Shown here: piece by piece, positions 1 to 9,348 of the stretch | Numbering within the stretch: the stretch's first letter is position 1 | Layout: each line of letters opens with the position of its first letter | From: UBA1351 sp965140555 | Lineage (GTDB): Bacteria; Bacillota; Clostridia; Lachnospirales; Vallitaleaceae | Direction: 5' to 3' | DNA length: 64,000 bases | NCBI GenBank assembly: GCA_965140555.1 | Contig: OZ223256.1 | Location: 1-64,000, forward strand | Made by a program: the position numbers and the translations under genes | The notes under the pieces: model-generated | What the model was told of the DNA's origin: nothing | The model's database searches: none | Seen by the model: only the letters and a program-made list of their open reading frames with translations

Positions 1-528
1 GGTAAAATTATCGTATACCCACAAAAAGATGCCAAATGGATTGCTGAAGAAAATATCATCGTCGGCAACACACTGCTCTATGGTGCAACAAGTGGTGATG
101 TTTATATCCGTGGTATTGCAGGCGAACGTTTTGCCGTTCGTAATTCCGGTGTAAACGCTGTTGTAGAAGGTGTTGGTGATCATGGTTGTGAATACATGAC
201 CGGCGGTGTCGCTGTCATTCTAGGTCGAACAGGACGTAACTTTGGTGCCGGTATGAGTGGTGGTATGGCTTTCGTTCTTGATGAAGACGGTGATTTTATC
301 GACAATCGTTGCAATCATCAGATTGTTGTTACCGAATCTGTAACAGAAGAAAGTGATATTGATTGCTTACGTTCCATGATAGAACAGCATGTCAAGTACA
401 CTGATAGTGCTAAAGGGCAACGTATACTTGATGACTTTAACAACTATTTACCAAAATTTGTAAAAGTCATTTCCCCGGCATATAAAGACGTATTAAGTCA
501 ACGTGCAGCTGAAGCTGCATTGGTTTAG
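1..528 (+). CDS. gltB: Glutamate synthase large subunit, C-terminal end (partial)
   Basis: This is the tail of the large (glutaminase/synthase) subunit of glutamate synthase, which turns glutamine plus 2-oxoglutarate into two glutamates. The reading frame is open from the first base of the window, so the start and the catalytic domains lie upstream. What remains is the right-handed beta-helix (GXGXG) domain. It shows repeating glycine-rich turns such as GATSGDVYIRG, RNSGVNAVVEGVGDHGCEYM, TGGVAVILG and GMSGGMAFV. The last codons, in the AALV tail, sit 11 bases before gltD, so the two subunits are co-transcribed. The internal ATG at 196 is not a real start, because conserved domain sequence continues upstream of it. 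Confidence 0.93.
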   Translation, partial: GKIIVYPQKDAKWIAEENIIVGNTLLYGATSGDVYIRGIAGERFAVRNSGVNAVVEGVGDHGCEYMTGGVAVILGRTGRNFGAGMSGGMAFVLDEDGDFIDNRCNHQIVVTESVTEESDIDCLRSMIEQHVKYTDSAKGQRILDDFNNYLPKFVKVISPAYKDVLSQRAAEAALV

Positions 529-539
529 GAGGTGACACC

Positions 540-2012
540 ATGGGAAAAATTACTGGATTTAAAGAAATAGGACGCCAAAACGGTTCCTATCATGATGAAA
601 AAGAACGGGTAACCCATTGGAGTGATATCTATATCCCTCTTGATACGGAAGGTATAACAAACCAAGCTGCACGCTGTATGGATTGTGGAATCCCCTTCTG
701 TAACGCAAGTTGCCCATTAGGCAATATTATCCCGGACTTCAATGATCTTGTTTATAACCAACAATGGAAGAAGGCATTACAAGTCTTACAAACAACAAAT
801 AACTTCCCGGAATTTACCGGGAAGATTTGCCCGGCACCCTGTGAAAGCGGCTGTGTCTTAGGGCTTATAGAACCTCCTGTATCTATTGAAGACATTGAAC
901 TTGCCATTGTTGAACGCGGATGGGAAGAAGGTTGGATTAAACCTCAGCCTCCGGCTGTCAAAACCGGCAAATCCATTGCCATTGTCGGCTCAGGACCTTC
1001 CGGAATGGCTGCCGCCCAACAATTAGCTCGTGTCGGCCATGACGTAACCTTATTCGAACGCCAAGACGCTATAGGGGGCGCTATGCGCTACGGTATTCCC
1101 GACTATAAATTACCGAAGAATTATATTGATCGTCGTGCTGAGCAAATGAAAGTAGAAGGTGTTGATATCCGTGTTAATACCAATGTTGGTGTTGATATAA
1201 CAGCCAACGAACTTAAGGAACAATTTGATGTCGTTTGCCTCACAGGTGGTTCTACTGAACCTCGCGATCTTGTTATTTCAGGCCGTGAATTATCCGGCAT
1301 TCACTTTGCTATGGATTTTCTCCCTCAATCAAACAAACGCAACGCAGGCCAAGAAATCGATCCCGACGTATCCATTCATGCAAAAGGCAAAAAAGTCGTT
1401 GTTATTGGTGGTGGTGATACCGGTTCTGACTGTATCGGTACAGCTCTTCGACAAGGTGCGACAGAAATCACACAACTCGAACTATTACCTATGCCCCCTA
1501 AAGAAAGGGACAATTCACAACCTTGGCCGGTATTCCCTCGACTTTATAAGACAAGCACATCGCACAAGGAAGCCATGGCTAATCTTGGTGTCGATGTCCG
1601 TATGTTTAGTATCGGTACCAAAGAGTTCATTGGCAATGAAAAAGGTGAATTAACAGCACTCAAATGTGTCAAATTAGATTGGATAACCCCGGAAGACGGC
1701 GGACGTCCTATGATGAAAGAACAAGAAGGCTCTGAATTCATTATCGAAGCAGATTTAGTATTGTTCGCTATGGGCTTCCTTCATCCACAACATACCGGGT
1801 TATTGGATGACCTCGGCGTTAGTTATGATCCACGTGGAAATGTGTCCACTGATCACACCTATCAAACGTCTGTTGAGAATGTTTTTGCTGCAGGAGATAT
1901 GCGACGCGGTCAGTCTCTTGTTGTTCACGCCATCTCTGAAGGCCGTAAACTAGCACGAGAAGTAGATACCTATCTTATGGGAGAAACATTCTTACGCAGT
2001 GCACTCAACTAA
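540..2012 (+). CDS. gltD: Glutamate synthase small subunit
   Basis: NAD(P)H-dependent small subunit of glutamate synthase (490 residues). It passes electrons from NAD(P)H through FAD and iron-sulfur clusters to GltB. The N-terminal ferredoxin-like part has cysteines at 46, 49, 54 and 58 (CMDCGIPFCNASC) and a second set at 97, 101 and 105. An FAD-binding GSGPSG motif lies near residue 150 and an NAD(P)-binding GGGDTG motif near 290. The C-terminal AAGDMRRGQSLVVHAI is the usual FAD-contact segment. The start is set by GGAGGTG six bases upstream. Length is normal for the family. It is the last gene of the gltBD operon and is followed directly by a terminator hairpin. Confidence 0.96.
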   Translation: MGKITGFKEIGRQNGSYHDEKERVTHWSDIYIPLDTEGITNQAARCMDCGIPFCNASCPLGNIIPDFNDLVYNQQWKKALQVLQTTNNFPEFTGKICPAPCESGCVLGLIEPPVSIEDIELAIVERGWEEGWIKPQPPAVKTGKSIAIVGSGPSGMAAAQQLARVGHDVTLFERQDAIGGAMRYGIPDYKLPKNYIDRRAEQMKVEGVDIRVNTNVGVDITANELKEQFDVVCLTGGSTEPRDLVISGRELSGIHFAMDFLPQSNKRNAGQEIDPDVSIHAKGKKVVVIGGGDTGSDCIGTALRQGATEITQLELLPMPPKERDNSQPWPVFPRLYKTSTSHKEAMANLGVDVRMFSIGTKEFIGNEKGELTALKCVKLDWITPEDGGRPMMKEQEGSEFIIEADLVLFAMGFLHPQHTGLLDDLGVSYDPRGNVSTDHTYQTSVENVFAAGDMRRGQSLVVHAISEGRKLAREVDTYLMGETFLRSALN

Positions 2013-2025
2013 ATATATACACATC

Positions 2026-2055
2026 AAAAAGGAAGTTGCAAAGCAACTTCCTTTT
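2026..2055 (+). terminator. Rho-independent terminator after gltD
   Basis: Nine-base perfect stem GGAAGTTGC / GCAACTTCC with an AAA loop, preceded by five A and followed by TTTTC. It starts 14 bases after the gltD stop. The flanking A and T runs let it work in both directions, although the next gene on the minus strand ends about 57 bases away. Confidence 0.85.
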
Positions 2056-2111
2056 CTTGCGTTATCAAACACTTTCCTATCACCAAAAAACGCCGCGTTA
2101 AAAACCGAATT

Positions 2112-3269
2112 TTAACCCAATAAAGCCTCTACTTTTTTGAGTTCTTCTCGAATCCTAATATTTTGAGGACAATGACTTTCACAAGCACCACATTCAATAC
2201 AACTCACTGCCTTTTGCTTCTCATCTACTTCTTGGTACTGCCTTATATTACGCTCTTTAATTACCGAACTATCAAAGAGATGGTATTCATTATAACGGCT
2301 AAAATTCCATGGGATGTTCACACCTACAGGACATGGCAAGCAATACTCACAAGCCGTACAATCAACCTGTATGCGATCTCTAAATATTTTTTTGACACGA
2401 TTCATAATCTCAATTTCTTCCTCGTTCATACATCCGACAGATGCCGTCCCCGCCGTATCTACATTCTCTATGGTCTGCTGCATTGTGCTCATTCCTGACA
2501 ACACAACATGTACTTGAGGATCATTATATAACCAACGAAAAGCCCATTGTGCCGGTGTGTGCTTTGTCGTCGCTCCCTCAAACAATTGAACAACCTCTTC
2601 CGGAATATTATTCACCAAGTTCCCACCACGCAGGGGTTCCATAATGACAATGCCCAACCCCTTATTGGCCGCGTATTCCATACCTTCCCTTCCAGCTTGA
2701 TAACCTTCATCAATATAGTTAAGCTGCACTTGACAAAATGACCAATCATAAGCATCTACAACCGTCTTAAATAGCTCCAAACGATCGTGGAAAGAAAATC
2801 CGGCATACTTTATGCGACCGTCAGCAATAGCCTGATCTAGAAATTCGAAAATTCCTAATGCGGTTAAATTATCCCAATACTCTTGATTAATGGCATGAAC
2901 CAAATAAAAGTCAATGGACTCCGTTTCCAATCGTTCTAATTGACGGTTAAGATAATAATCCATATCCTCACGACTATTGATAAGCCATGACGGTAATTTT
3001 GTAGCTAATTTAACTCTCTGACGATAGCCATCTTTTAAACATTTGGCAACAAAAAGCTCACTACTTCCACCATCCTTAGAACCATTCCCATGGTAAGGAT
3101 ATGCTGTATCAATATAATTAAGCCCTTGATCAATAGCATAACGAACCATCTTCACCGCTTCTTTTTCATCTATTTTTGTAGAATCTTTGGCAATAATTGG
3201 CAAACGCATACAGCCAAATCCTAGACTAGATACACGTTCTCCCGTTTTTCCGAATGTACGATATAGCAT
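2112..3269 (-). CDS. Aldo/keto reductase with C-terminal 4Fe-4S ferredoxin domain
   Basis: Putative oxidoreductase (385 residues) combining an aldo/keto reductase barrel (about 1-280) with a bacterial ferredoxin-like tail. In the barrel, D54 and Y57 (NYIDTAYPYHG) and the lysine in LATKLPSW match the catalytic tetrad. The tail has two cysteine sets, CTACEYCLPCP and CIECGACESHCP, which should carry two [4Fe-4S] clusters. Such fusions are common in strict anaerobes and probably exchange electrons with ferredoxin rather than using only NADPH; the substrate is unknown. The start at 3269 has a good TAGGAGG site. It is a single gene, convergent with gltD and transcribed away from truA's tail. Confidence 0.9.
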   Translation of the reverse strand: MLYRTFGKTGERVSSLGFGCMRLPIIAKDSTKIDEKEAVKMVRYAIDQGLNYIDTAYPYHGNGSKDGGSSELFVAKCLKDGYRQRVKLATKLPSWLINSREDMDYYLNRQLERLETESIDFYLVHAINQEYWDNLTALGIFEFLDQAIADGRIKYAGFSFHDRLELFKTVVDAYDWSFCQVQLNYIDEGYQAGREGMEYAANKGLGIVIMEPLRGGNLVNNIPEEVVQLFEGATTKHTPAQWAFRWLYNDPQVHVVLSGMSTMQQTIENVDTAGTASVGCMNEEEIEIMNRVKKIFRDRIQVDCTACEYCLPCPVGVNIPWNFSRYNEYHLFDSSVIKERNIRQYQEVDEKQKAVSCIECGACESHCPQNIRIREELKKVEALLG

Positions 3270-3386
3270 AATGACCTCCTACGATATGTTTTATTCTTTC
3301 TCCATCTATTATACAGGCTAAAGTACACTATAAGTCAAGACTCCAATACACTATATAAATCCAACTCATGCTAGCCGTTCCAACTG

Positions 3387-4133
3387 TTACGCCTCTTTAT
3401 AGTTTACCTTATACAAGCTCAATCCTTGAGCCGGCGCCGTATAGCCAGCCTCCGCCCGATTTCCGGTATCTAAAACATGCACAATACTATCTACTTGGCG
3501 CTTTCCTTGTCCGATTTCTATAAGGGTACCCATGATAATTCGCACCATATTATATAGAAATCCCGTACCTTCAATATAAAATTTAATATATTTCTCTGAT
3601 TCCTCAATTTGAATATCTATAAGTTCTCGTACTGTTGACTTTTTTGTCTTATCCGATGAAAACCCCTTAAAATCATGTTTCCCTTTAAACGCCTCAATGC
3701 CTCGCTTAACTTTATTCACATCTATCGGTTCTTCCAAACATGTCACATAATCTCGATCAAATATTGGTTTTGTACCTTCATAAGCCTTGTAAAGCGTGTA
3801 GCAATAAACTTTTGAAGATGCACTATGACGACTGTGAAACCGCTCATCAACTTTCTCAACTCGACTTATATTTATATCTGCGGGCAAATAATGATTTATC
3901 TGCTCTAGCAATGTTTTCTCGTCCCATTCTTTACGCAGATGCACATTAGCAATCTGTTCTCTTGCATGAACCCCTTTATCCGTTCGTCCGGAGCCAATAA
4001 CTTGTACATCTTCTCCTGTAAGCGTTCTTAATAACGTTTCTAATTTCCCTTGAATTGTTTTATCCGCATTTTTGTTTTTTTGCCATCCGGAATAATTTTT
4101 CCCGTCATATTCCATTGTTAATTTATAATTCAT
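3387..4133 (-). CDS. truA: tRNA pseudouridine synthase A
   Basis: Converts uridine to pseudouridine at positions 38-40 of the tRNA anticodon stem. The 248-residue length is typical. The catalytic aspartate is D52 in the GSGRTDKGVHA motif, and the family segments YDGKNYSGWQ near the N-terminus and FYIEGTGFLYNMVRIIMGT near residue 195 are clear. The ribosome site is weak (GAGGCG). The gene stands alone, divergent from the cyclophilin gene at 4290. Confidence 0.95.
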   Translation of the reverse strand: MNYKLTMEYDGKNYSGWQKNKNADKTIQGKLETLLRTLTGEDVQVIGSGRTDKGVHAREQIANVHLRKEWDEKTLLEQINHYLPADINISRVEKVDERFHSRHSASSKVYCYTLYKAYEGTKPIFDRDYVTCLEEPIDVNKVKRGIEAFKGKHDFKGFSSDKTKKSTVRELIDIQIEESEKYIKFYIEGTGFLYNMVRIIMGTLIEIGQGKRQVDSIVHVLDTGNRAEAGYTAPAQGLSLYKVNYKEA

Positions 4134-4289
4134 ATCTGTACGCCTCTATTCTATATTTCTGTATATGTGGAGGATTAACGTATCCGTTCTAACGCCCTAA
4201 TCATTATATGATTTCCATCCATGTTAGCAATGACTTTTGGTCACCCATATGATATAATTAATCACGTATGAATACGAAAGGAGATTATT

Positions 4290-4814
4290 ATGGAGACACA
4301 AAATCCTATTGTTACATTAACAACCAGTCAAAACCAAGATGTCAAAATAGAGCTTTATCCCGATATCGCACCGAATACGGTGAATAACTTCATCGCCTTA
4401 GTCCAAGATGGCTATTATAATGGCTTAACATTTCATCGAGTCATTCCGGGCTTTATGATTCAAGGCGGTTGCCCTGACGGTACCGGAATGGGTGGTCCGG
4501 GTTATTCTATTAAAGGTGAATTCAAAAGTAACGGCTTTGATAATAGTCTTAAACACTCCCGTGGTGTTCTATCTATGGCTCGCTCTATGAATCCAAATTC
4601 AGCCGGTTCTCAGTTTTTTATTATGGTTAAGGATTCACCCCATCTTGATGGACAATATGCCGCTTTCGGCAAAGTTATCAGTGGTATGGAAGCATGTGAC
4701 GCTATTGTCAGTGCAGATCGTGATGCCAATGATATGCCTTATGAACCACAAGTCATTGCAAAGGCATCTGTCGATACTTTTGGTATTGATTATGACGCAC
4801 CTGAGAAACTTTAA
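4290..4814 (+). CDS. Peptidyl-prolyl cis-trans isomerase, cyclophilin type
   Basis: Cytoplasmic cyclophilin-type proline isomerase (174 residues, no signal peptide). Recognisable core segments are FHRVIPGFMIQGGCPDGTG, where the R and F/M/Q line the active site, then GVLSMARSMNPNSAGSQFFI and HLDGQYAAFGKVISGME. The start follows a GAAAGGAG site. The gene is monocistronic, divergent from truA and closed by a bidirectional terminator shared with the GGDEF gene. Confidence 0.95.
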   Translation: METQNPIVTLTTSQNQDVKIELYPDIAPNTVNNFIALVQDGYYNGLTFHRVIPGFMIQGGCPDGTGMGGPGYSIKGEFKSNGFDNSLKHSRGVLSMARSMNPNSAGSQFFIMVKDSPHLDGQYAAFGKVISGMEACDAIVSADRDANDMPYEPQVIAKASVDTFGIDYDAPEKL

Positions 4815-4831
4815 AATTAGTATCTCTATTT

Positions 4832-4868
4832 AAAAAGCTTGCATCGGTCATTCCGACACAAGCTTTTT
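4832..4868. terminator. Bidirectional terminator between cyclophilin and GGDEF genes
   Basis: Stem AAAAAGCTTG / CAAGCTTTTT with an inner TCGG / CCGA pairing and a short loop. A-run on one side and T-run on the other, so it can stop transcription from both convergent genes. The stop codon of the minus-strand gene lies inside the loop side. Confidence 0.85.
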
Positions 4869-6409
4869 TTCATTGTATATAACAAGATTTTTACCTCGAC
4901 TTTTACCCTCATATAGCCGCTGATCTGCCAAATGAATACTTTGCTCAAAATCATTAGCTAAAATCGCCAATCCAAAAGTCATGGTAATGGATATATTTCG
5001 TTCAACACCGCAAAATCGACTTGTTGCAATCCGTTCTCTAACCCGGTCTGTAAATGCTGCACCTTCATCCATCGACATATTCGGAAGCAGAAAAAGAAAT
5101 TCCTCACCACCCCAGCGAGCAACATAAGCGCCATCGGGCATCATACTCTTAAGTATATCTGAAATTTCTCTGAGCAGCATATCTCCACAAGGATGTCCAT
5201 AGCGATCATTGATCGATTTGAAATCATCAATATCTGACAAGACCAACAGATGTTCACCGTCACTCAGGCGATTTACACAACGCTTCATCCCTCTCCGATT
5301 GAAAAGCGATGTCAACGCATCCATATGGACCTCTTTTGCCAATTTCTCATTCTTACGAATTAAATTTTGATTTACCTCAATGTATTCATTGATTTCTTGT
5401 TCTTTCCGATAAAGATTATACTCATTTTGCAATCTATATATACGCTCTTTATTGGCATCTGCTGTCATGTGTTCTTTCAGCTCGGTTCCTGTCTTATATG
5501 AGTTATATGCCAATTCGTAGTCACCGATATTGGCATACACTTCTGAGAGCAAGTAATATAAATCCACCTTATACTTTTGTATGTTGCAACGTCTAGAATA
5601 GGCCAAGGCTTCTTCCAGAATAAACAGCGCCCGTCTTTTATGACCTTCTTTATAAAGCAACCGCCCCAACAGGAAATTTGCAAAAATAATTCCACTGTTA
5701 TAATTAATATCTGTCGATAACATAAGAGCCTTTTCATAGAAATGTTTGAAAATTCGTTGTTATTCTCTTTAGCGTATAGTGATGCTATCTCAAGATAAAT
5801 AAGAACGAGTCCCTTTTCATCATTGATTTCTTTATACATCTCAACAGATTTAAAGCCATACTTAAATGCCTTTTCATATAACTTACGCTGACCGGATAGT
5901 TGACATAGGGTTAAATTAGCATCTCCTATCAATTGCTCATCATGCAGTAGTTCTGCCAATTGTAATGCTTCTACTGCGTAGTCCATAGCTAGGTCCGGTG
6001 ATCGCATCTCCATATAAACTCTAGCTAAATGACGTAAAATATCACATTCTTTACGCTTTATATCCGACGTTCCAAGTTCTTTAAGGGCTTCCAAATAATA
6101 ATAAACAGCTGATTCATAGATACTCAACTTACTATAAATATCACCTGTCAGTTTCAAGGTGTAGTAATATTCATCTGCATTTTTATTGGCTTCATCCAGA
6201 TGATGCGCCTGTAAAACAAAATCAAGAGCATTAAAGTAGTCATTCAGATAATAATAACAATGGGCAACCATATTTACAAAGGACAAATTATCCTTATATT
6301 GTCGACTTGCCTGCAATGCTTCCTCCAAATGATATTTCGCTGATAGCTCGTACTTCACATAGTATTGATAATCGTATATGACCTCTACTTTCATTGCATC
6401 CCCATCCAA
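4848..6409 (-). pseudogene. TPR-repeat diguanylate cyclase, broken by a -1 frameshift
   Basis: Two overlapping minus-strand frames belong to one gene. The first (6409 to about 5750) encodes tetratricopeptide-type helical repeats. The second (to 4848) continues those repeats (FYEKALMLSTDIN, then EEALAYSRRC), followed by a coiled stretch and a GGDEF domain ending near IYNEKK. The joining point is a run of four A at 5749-5752. One extra base there would restore ENNNEFFKHFYEKAL across the junction. The active site reads RWGGEEF, so a cyclase making c-di-GMP is expected. The RxxD inhibitory site usually found just upstream is absent. It has no membrane segment, so it would be a cytosolic sensor acting through the repeats. 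It could be a true pseudogene, a programmed shift or a sequencing error. The start may be the ATG at 6394, behind GGATGGGG. Confidence 0.8.
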
Positions 6410-6474
6410 TATTATCTAAATGACTGATTAGTCGCTCTTATAATTTTAACATAGGACTTTACGGCAGTAAAGCT

Positions 6475-8148
6475 TTAATTCTCTTGTTTGTAGAGCTCAT
6501 AGAAGGAGTATCCACCCATAAGATTCATTGCCTTGAACCCATTTGCTTTTAGGATATTGGATGCAATATATCCACGAAGACCAGCAGCACAATAAATGGC
6601 AATAGTTTTATTTTTATCAAGTTCATCCAAGCGTTGACGTAATTCATCGACAGGAATAAGTAGACTAGGATTAATTGCTCCAAGTTTATGTTCTTCTTCT
6701 GTTCTTACATCAAGAAGTTGAACCTCCTTCAAGTCAAGTTTTGCGATATCTCTAGGAAGAATAGCTTGCATCTTACCACTCAAAATGTTCTCCGCAACAA
6801 ATCCAATCATATTCACAGGATCTTTTGCTGATGAAAATGGAGGTGCATATCCTAATTCCAACTGTTTCAAGTCACTCACTTTTCCACGGAATCGTATAGC
6901 CGTTGCAATGACATCAATGCGTTTATCGACACCTTCTTTACCTATTCCTTGCGCTCCAAGAATGAGTCCGTCATTATCAAATAGCAATTTAAGATAAATC
7001 GTCGATGCTCCAGGATAATAGCCGGCATGAGAACCAACAGGAATAAAAGCTACGTGATACTCTTTACCACAACGTCTTCCTCCTTTTATGAGAGTCTTCT
7101 CATTCATACCCGTTGAAGCTACTGTCAAATCAAATACTTTAACAACTGATGTTCCTTGTGTTCCTGTATAAGCATCTTCCATCCCAACAATGTGATTGGC
7201 AACAATTCGACCCTGTTTATTAGCAGGACCTGCTAAAGGAACCATCGTTGGTGACTTTGTCATAAAATCTTCAATTTCAACTGCATCACCTAATGCATAT
7301 ATATCCGGCTGTGAGGTTTGCATATATTGATTGACAACAATCCCTCCACGTTGATTCATCTTAAGATTTGCTTTCTTACCTAATTCATTATTCGGACGTA
7401 CGCCTATGGATAAAATAATCAAGTCACTCGTTAATACCGTTCCGTCCTTCAAGACAACATCCGTACGCTTTGAGTCTTTAGCATTTACATGAAAGTGATC
7501 CACGCCATTATTTAAATGAAGATCAATACCTTTTTCTTTCAAATGTTGATGTACAATCTGAGCCATATCAAAATCTACAGGTGCCATCACTTGATCTAAC
7601 ATCTCTGCAATAGATACGTCAAGACCTAAATCTTTTAAATTTTCCGCCATCTCAAGGCCTATAAATCCACCACCGACAACCGTTGCCGTCTTTAGATTAT
7701 TTTCCTTAACAAAGACTTTAATTCGGTCCATATCCGGTATGTTCCACAATGTGAAAACATTTTCTCGATTAATACCCGGAATTGGTGGTCTAAGAGGTGA
7801 TGACCCCGGAGAAAGAACTAATACATCATAAGACTCTGTATACGTTGCTCCAGTCACTGTCTGTGTAATAGAGACTGTCTTATTAACCGTGTCAATATCG
7901 GTCACTTCCTGTGATACACGAACATCAATATTAAATCGTTGATGCATGGCTTCTGGGGTTTGCAGCAACAAATCATCTCTATCCTCTATAACATCACTAA
8001 TATGATAAGGTAATCCACAGTTAGCAAATGATATATAAGGTCCTCTTTCCACAATTATTATTTCTGCGAACTCATCCATACGACGTAGTCTGGCTGCTGT
8101 TGTTGCTCCACCTGCAACGCCACCTACAATTACAACTTTTTTACTCAT
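6475..8148 (-). CDS. CoA-disulfide reductase-like flavoprotein with rhodanese domain
   Basis: FAD/NAD(P)-dependent reductase of the single-cysteine disulfide family (557 residues). It probably reduces CoA disulfide or CoA persulfide. The FAD motif GGVAGGATTAAR is at the N-terminus, and the redox cysteine is C44 in SFANCGLPY. A second nucleotide-binding GGGFIGLEMAENL lies near 155-170 and ALGDAVE near 290. The last ~100 residues form a rhodanese domain with active cysteine in IYCAAGLRGY, which would feed or accept sulfane sulfur. The start is set by AAGGAGAG. A paralogue with two more sulfur-transfer domains is at 22689. The gene is alone, with a small palindrome upstream at 8215-8227. Confidence 0.9.
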   Translation of the reverse strand: MSKKVVIVGGVAGGATTAARLRRMDEFAEIIIVERGPYISFANCGLPYHISDVIEDRDDLLLQTPEAMHQRFNIDVRVSQEVTDIDTVNKTVSITQTVTGATYTESYDVLVLSPGSSPLRPPIPGINRENVFTLWNIPDMDRIKVFVKENNLKTATVVGGGFIGLEMAENLKDLGLDVSIAEMLDQVMAPVDFDMAQIVHQHLKEKGIDLHLNNGVDHFHVNAKDSKRTDVVLKDGTVLTSDLIILSIGVRPNNELGKKANLKMNQRGGIVVNQYMQTSQPDIYALGDAVEIEDFMTKSPTMVPLAGPANKQGRIVANHIVGMEDAYTGTQGTSVVKVFDLTVASTGMNEKTLIKGGRRCGKEYHVAFIPVGSHAGYYPGASTIYLKLLFDNDGLILGAQGIGKEGVDKRIDVIATAIRFRGKVSDLKQLELGYAPPFSSAKDPVNMIGFVAENILSGKMQAILPRDIAKLDLKEVQLLDVRTEEEHKLGAINPSLLIPVDELRQRLDELDKNKTIAIYCAAGLRGYIASNILKANGFKAMNLMGGYSFYELYKQEN

Positions 8149-8214
8149 TTATTATCTCTCCTTTGTCTTATGCTACGATTCATCATTATCGTCTACATTA
8201 AGCAAGTAATTATA

Positions 8215-8227
8215 TTACATTATGTAA
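8215..8227. promoter_or_regulatory. Palindrome upstream of the CoA-disulfide reductase gene
   Basis: TTACAT-T-ATGTAA inverted repeat, 67 bases before the start codon, in an AT-rich stretch. It has the size of a repressor site, but the regulator is unknown. Confidence 0.4.
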
Positions 8228-8376
8228 ATATTACGATATTTAGACGAATCTGTCAACCTATTCTTCATCATAACACGTAAAAATCAATAAAGCCATAGAT
8301 AGATATTATTAGTCACGGACATACTCGCTCCACTGCGTTCGCCTATATAGCAATTCAATGTCTTAATTGTATAAAA

Positions 8377-8406
8377 ATAGCGTAACAGTCTGAACTGCTA
8401 CGCTAT
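8377..8406 (-). terminator. Terminator after era
   Basis: Long stem ATAGCGTA(A)CAGT / ACTG(C)TACGCTAT with a CTGA loop and one mismatch. On the minus strand it is followed by TTTTTA. It begins about 20 bases after the era stop. The rest of 8149-8425 holds the upstream region of the flavoprotein gene and nothing else I can recognise. Confidence 0.85.
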
Positions 8407-8425
8407 AAACGCTAACTTCTATGAT

Positions 8426-9325
8426 TTATTGATCACTTTGGCGATCATATCCATAATTACGAAGAAGGAAATCACTGTCTCTCCAGTTATCTTTAATTTT
8501 AACCCATAAGTCAAGATGCACGCGACTACCTAAAAGCGCTTCTATATCGCGTCTGGCTCCGGTTCCGATCTTTTTAATCATACTGCCTTGTTTACCCAGT
8601 ATAATAGGTTTATGAGACTTTCTTTCACAAATAATTGTAGCATGAATATCAATCAGTGGCTTTCCTTCCCGCTCTTCAAATCCATCAATCACAATGGCAA
8701 TACCGTGGGGCACTTCTTCTTTTAATAAAAAGAGTGTTTTTTCACGAATAAGTTCAGCAACCAATTGTTTTTCCGGTTGATCACTAATCATATCTTCCGG
8801 GAAAAATTGAGGACCTTCTACAAGATGTTTTTCGATGCTTTCTGTTAGTGCTTCTGTATTCTCTCCCGTTAATGCTGAAAGAGGAATAATCGCATCAAAG
8901 TCATAGGCTTTGCGATATGTATCTATAACCAATAAGATCTCTTGTTTGGAAATCGTATCAATTTTGTTAATAACTAAAATTACAGGTGTATTGACCGTCT
9001 TAAGCTGTTCAATAATAAATCGATCTCCCGCCCCAATGCTTTTATCCGGTTCTACTAGCCATAAAACCGCATCGACCTCAGCAAAGGTTGATAACGCCGC
9101 TTTATTCATAAATTCACCTAATTTATGTTTTGGCTTATGAATCCCCGGTGTATCAATAAAAATAATTTGTTTGTCTTCTTTTGTTAAAATCGTTTGTATT
9201 CGGTTACGTGTCGTTTGTGGCTTGTTTGACATAATGGCAACCTTACGCCCGATTAAATGGTTCATCAATGTAGATTTACCTACATTAGGACGACCGATAA
9301 GTGCTACGAATCCTGATTTGAACAT
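8426..9325 (-). CDS. era: GTPase Era
   Basis: Essential GTPase that binds 16S rRNA and helps assemble the 30S subunit (299 residues, normal length). GTPase motifs in order: GRPNVGKS at 11-18, the switch region with TTRNR, DTPG near 60, and NKID near 122. The C-terminal KH RNA-binding domain shows ILGKQGSMIKKIGTGARRDIE. The start has a strong TAGGAGG site. It sits 23 bases after the activase gene is finished and on the same strand, so 13650 to 8426 may be one transcription unit. Confidence 0.97.
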   Translation of the reverse strand: MFKSGFVALIGRPNVGKSTLMNHLIGRKVAIMSNKPQTTRNRIQTILTKEDKQIIFIDTPGIHKPKHKLGEFMNKAALSTFAEVDAVLWLVEPDKSIGAGDRFIIEQLKTVNTPVILVINKIDTISKQEILLVIDTYRKAYDFDAIIPLSALTGENTEALTESIEKHLVEGPQFFPEDMISDQPEKQLVAELIREKTLFLLKEEVPHGIAIVIDGFEEREGKPLIDIHATIICERKSHKPIILGKQGSMIKKIGTGARRDIEALLGSRVHLDLWVKIKDNWRDSDFLLRNYGYDRQSDQ

Positions 9326-9348
9326 GTTTCCTCCTATATGTTATGTTA

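Noticed and set aside
1225..1653. 142-residue ORF inside gltD
   Set aside because: It overlaps a gene with strong domain evidence, in another frame, without a ribosome site or recognisable protein.
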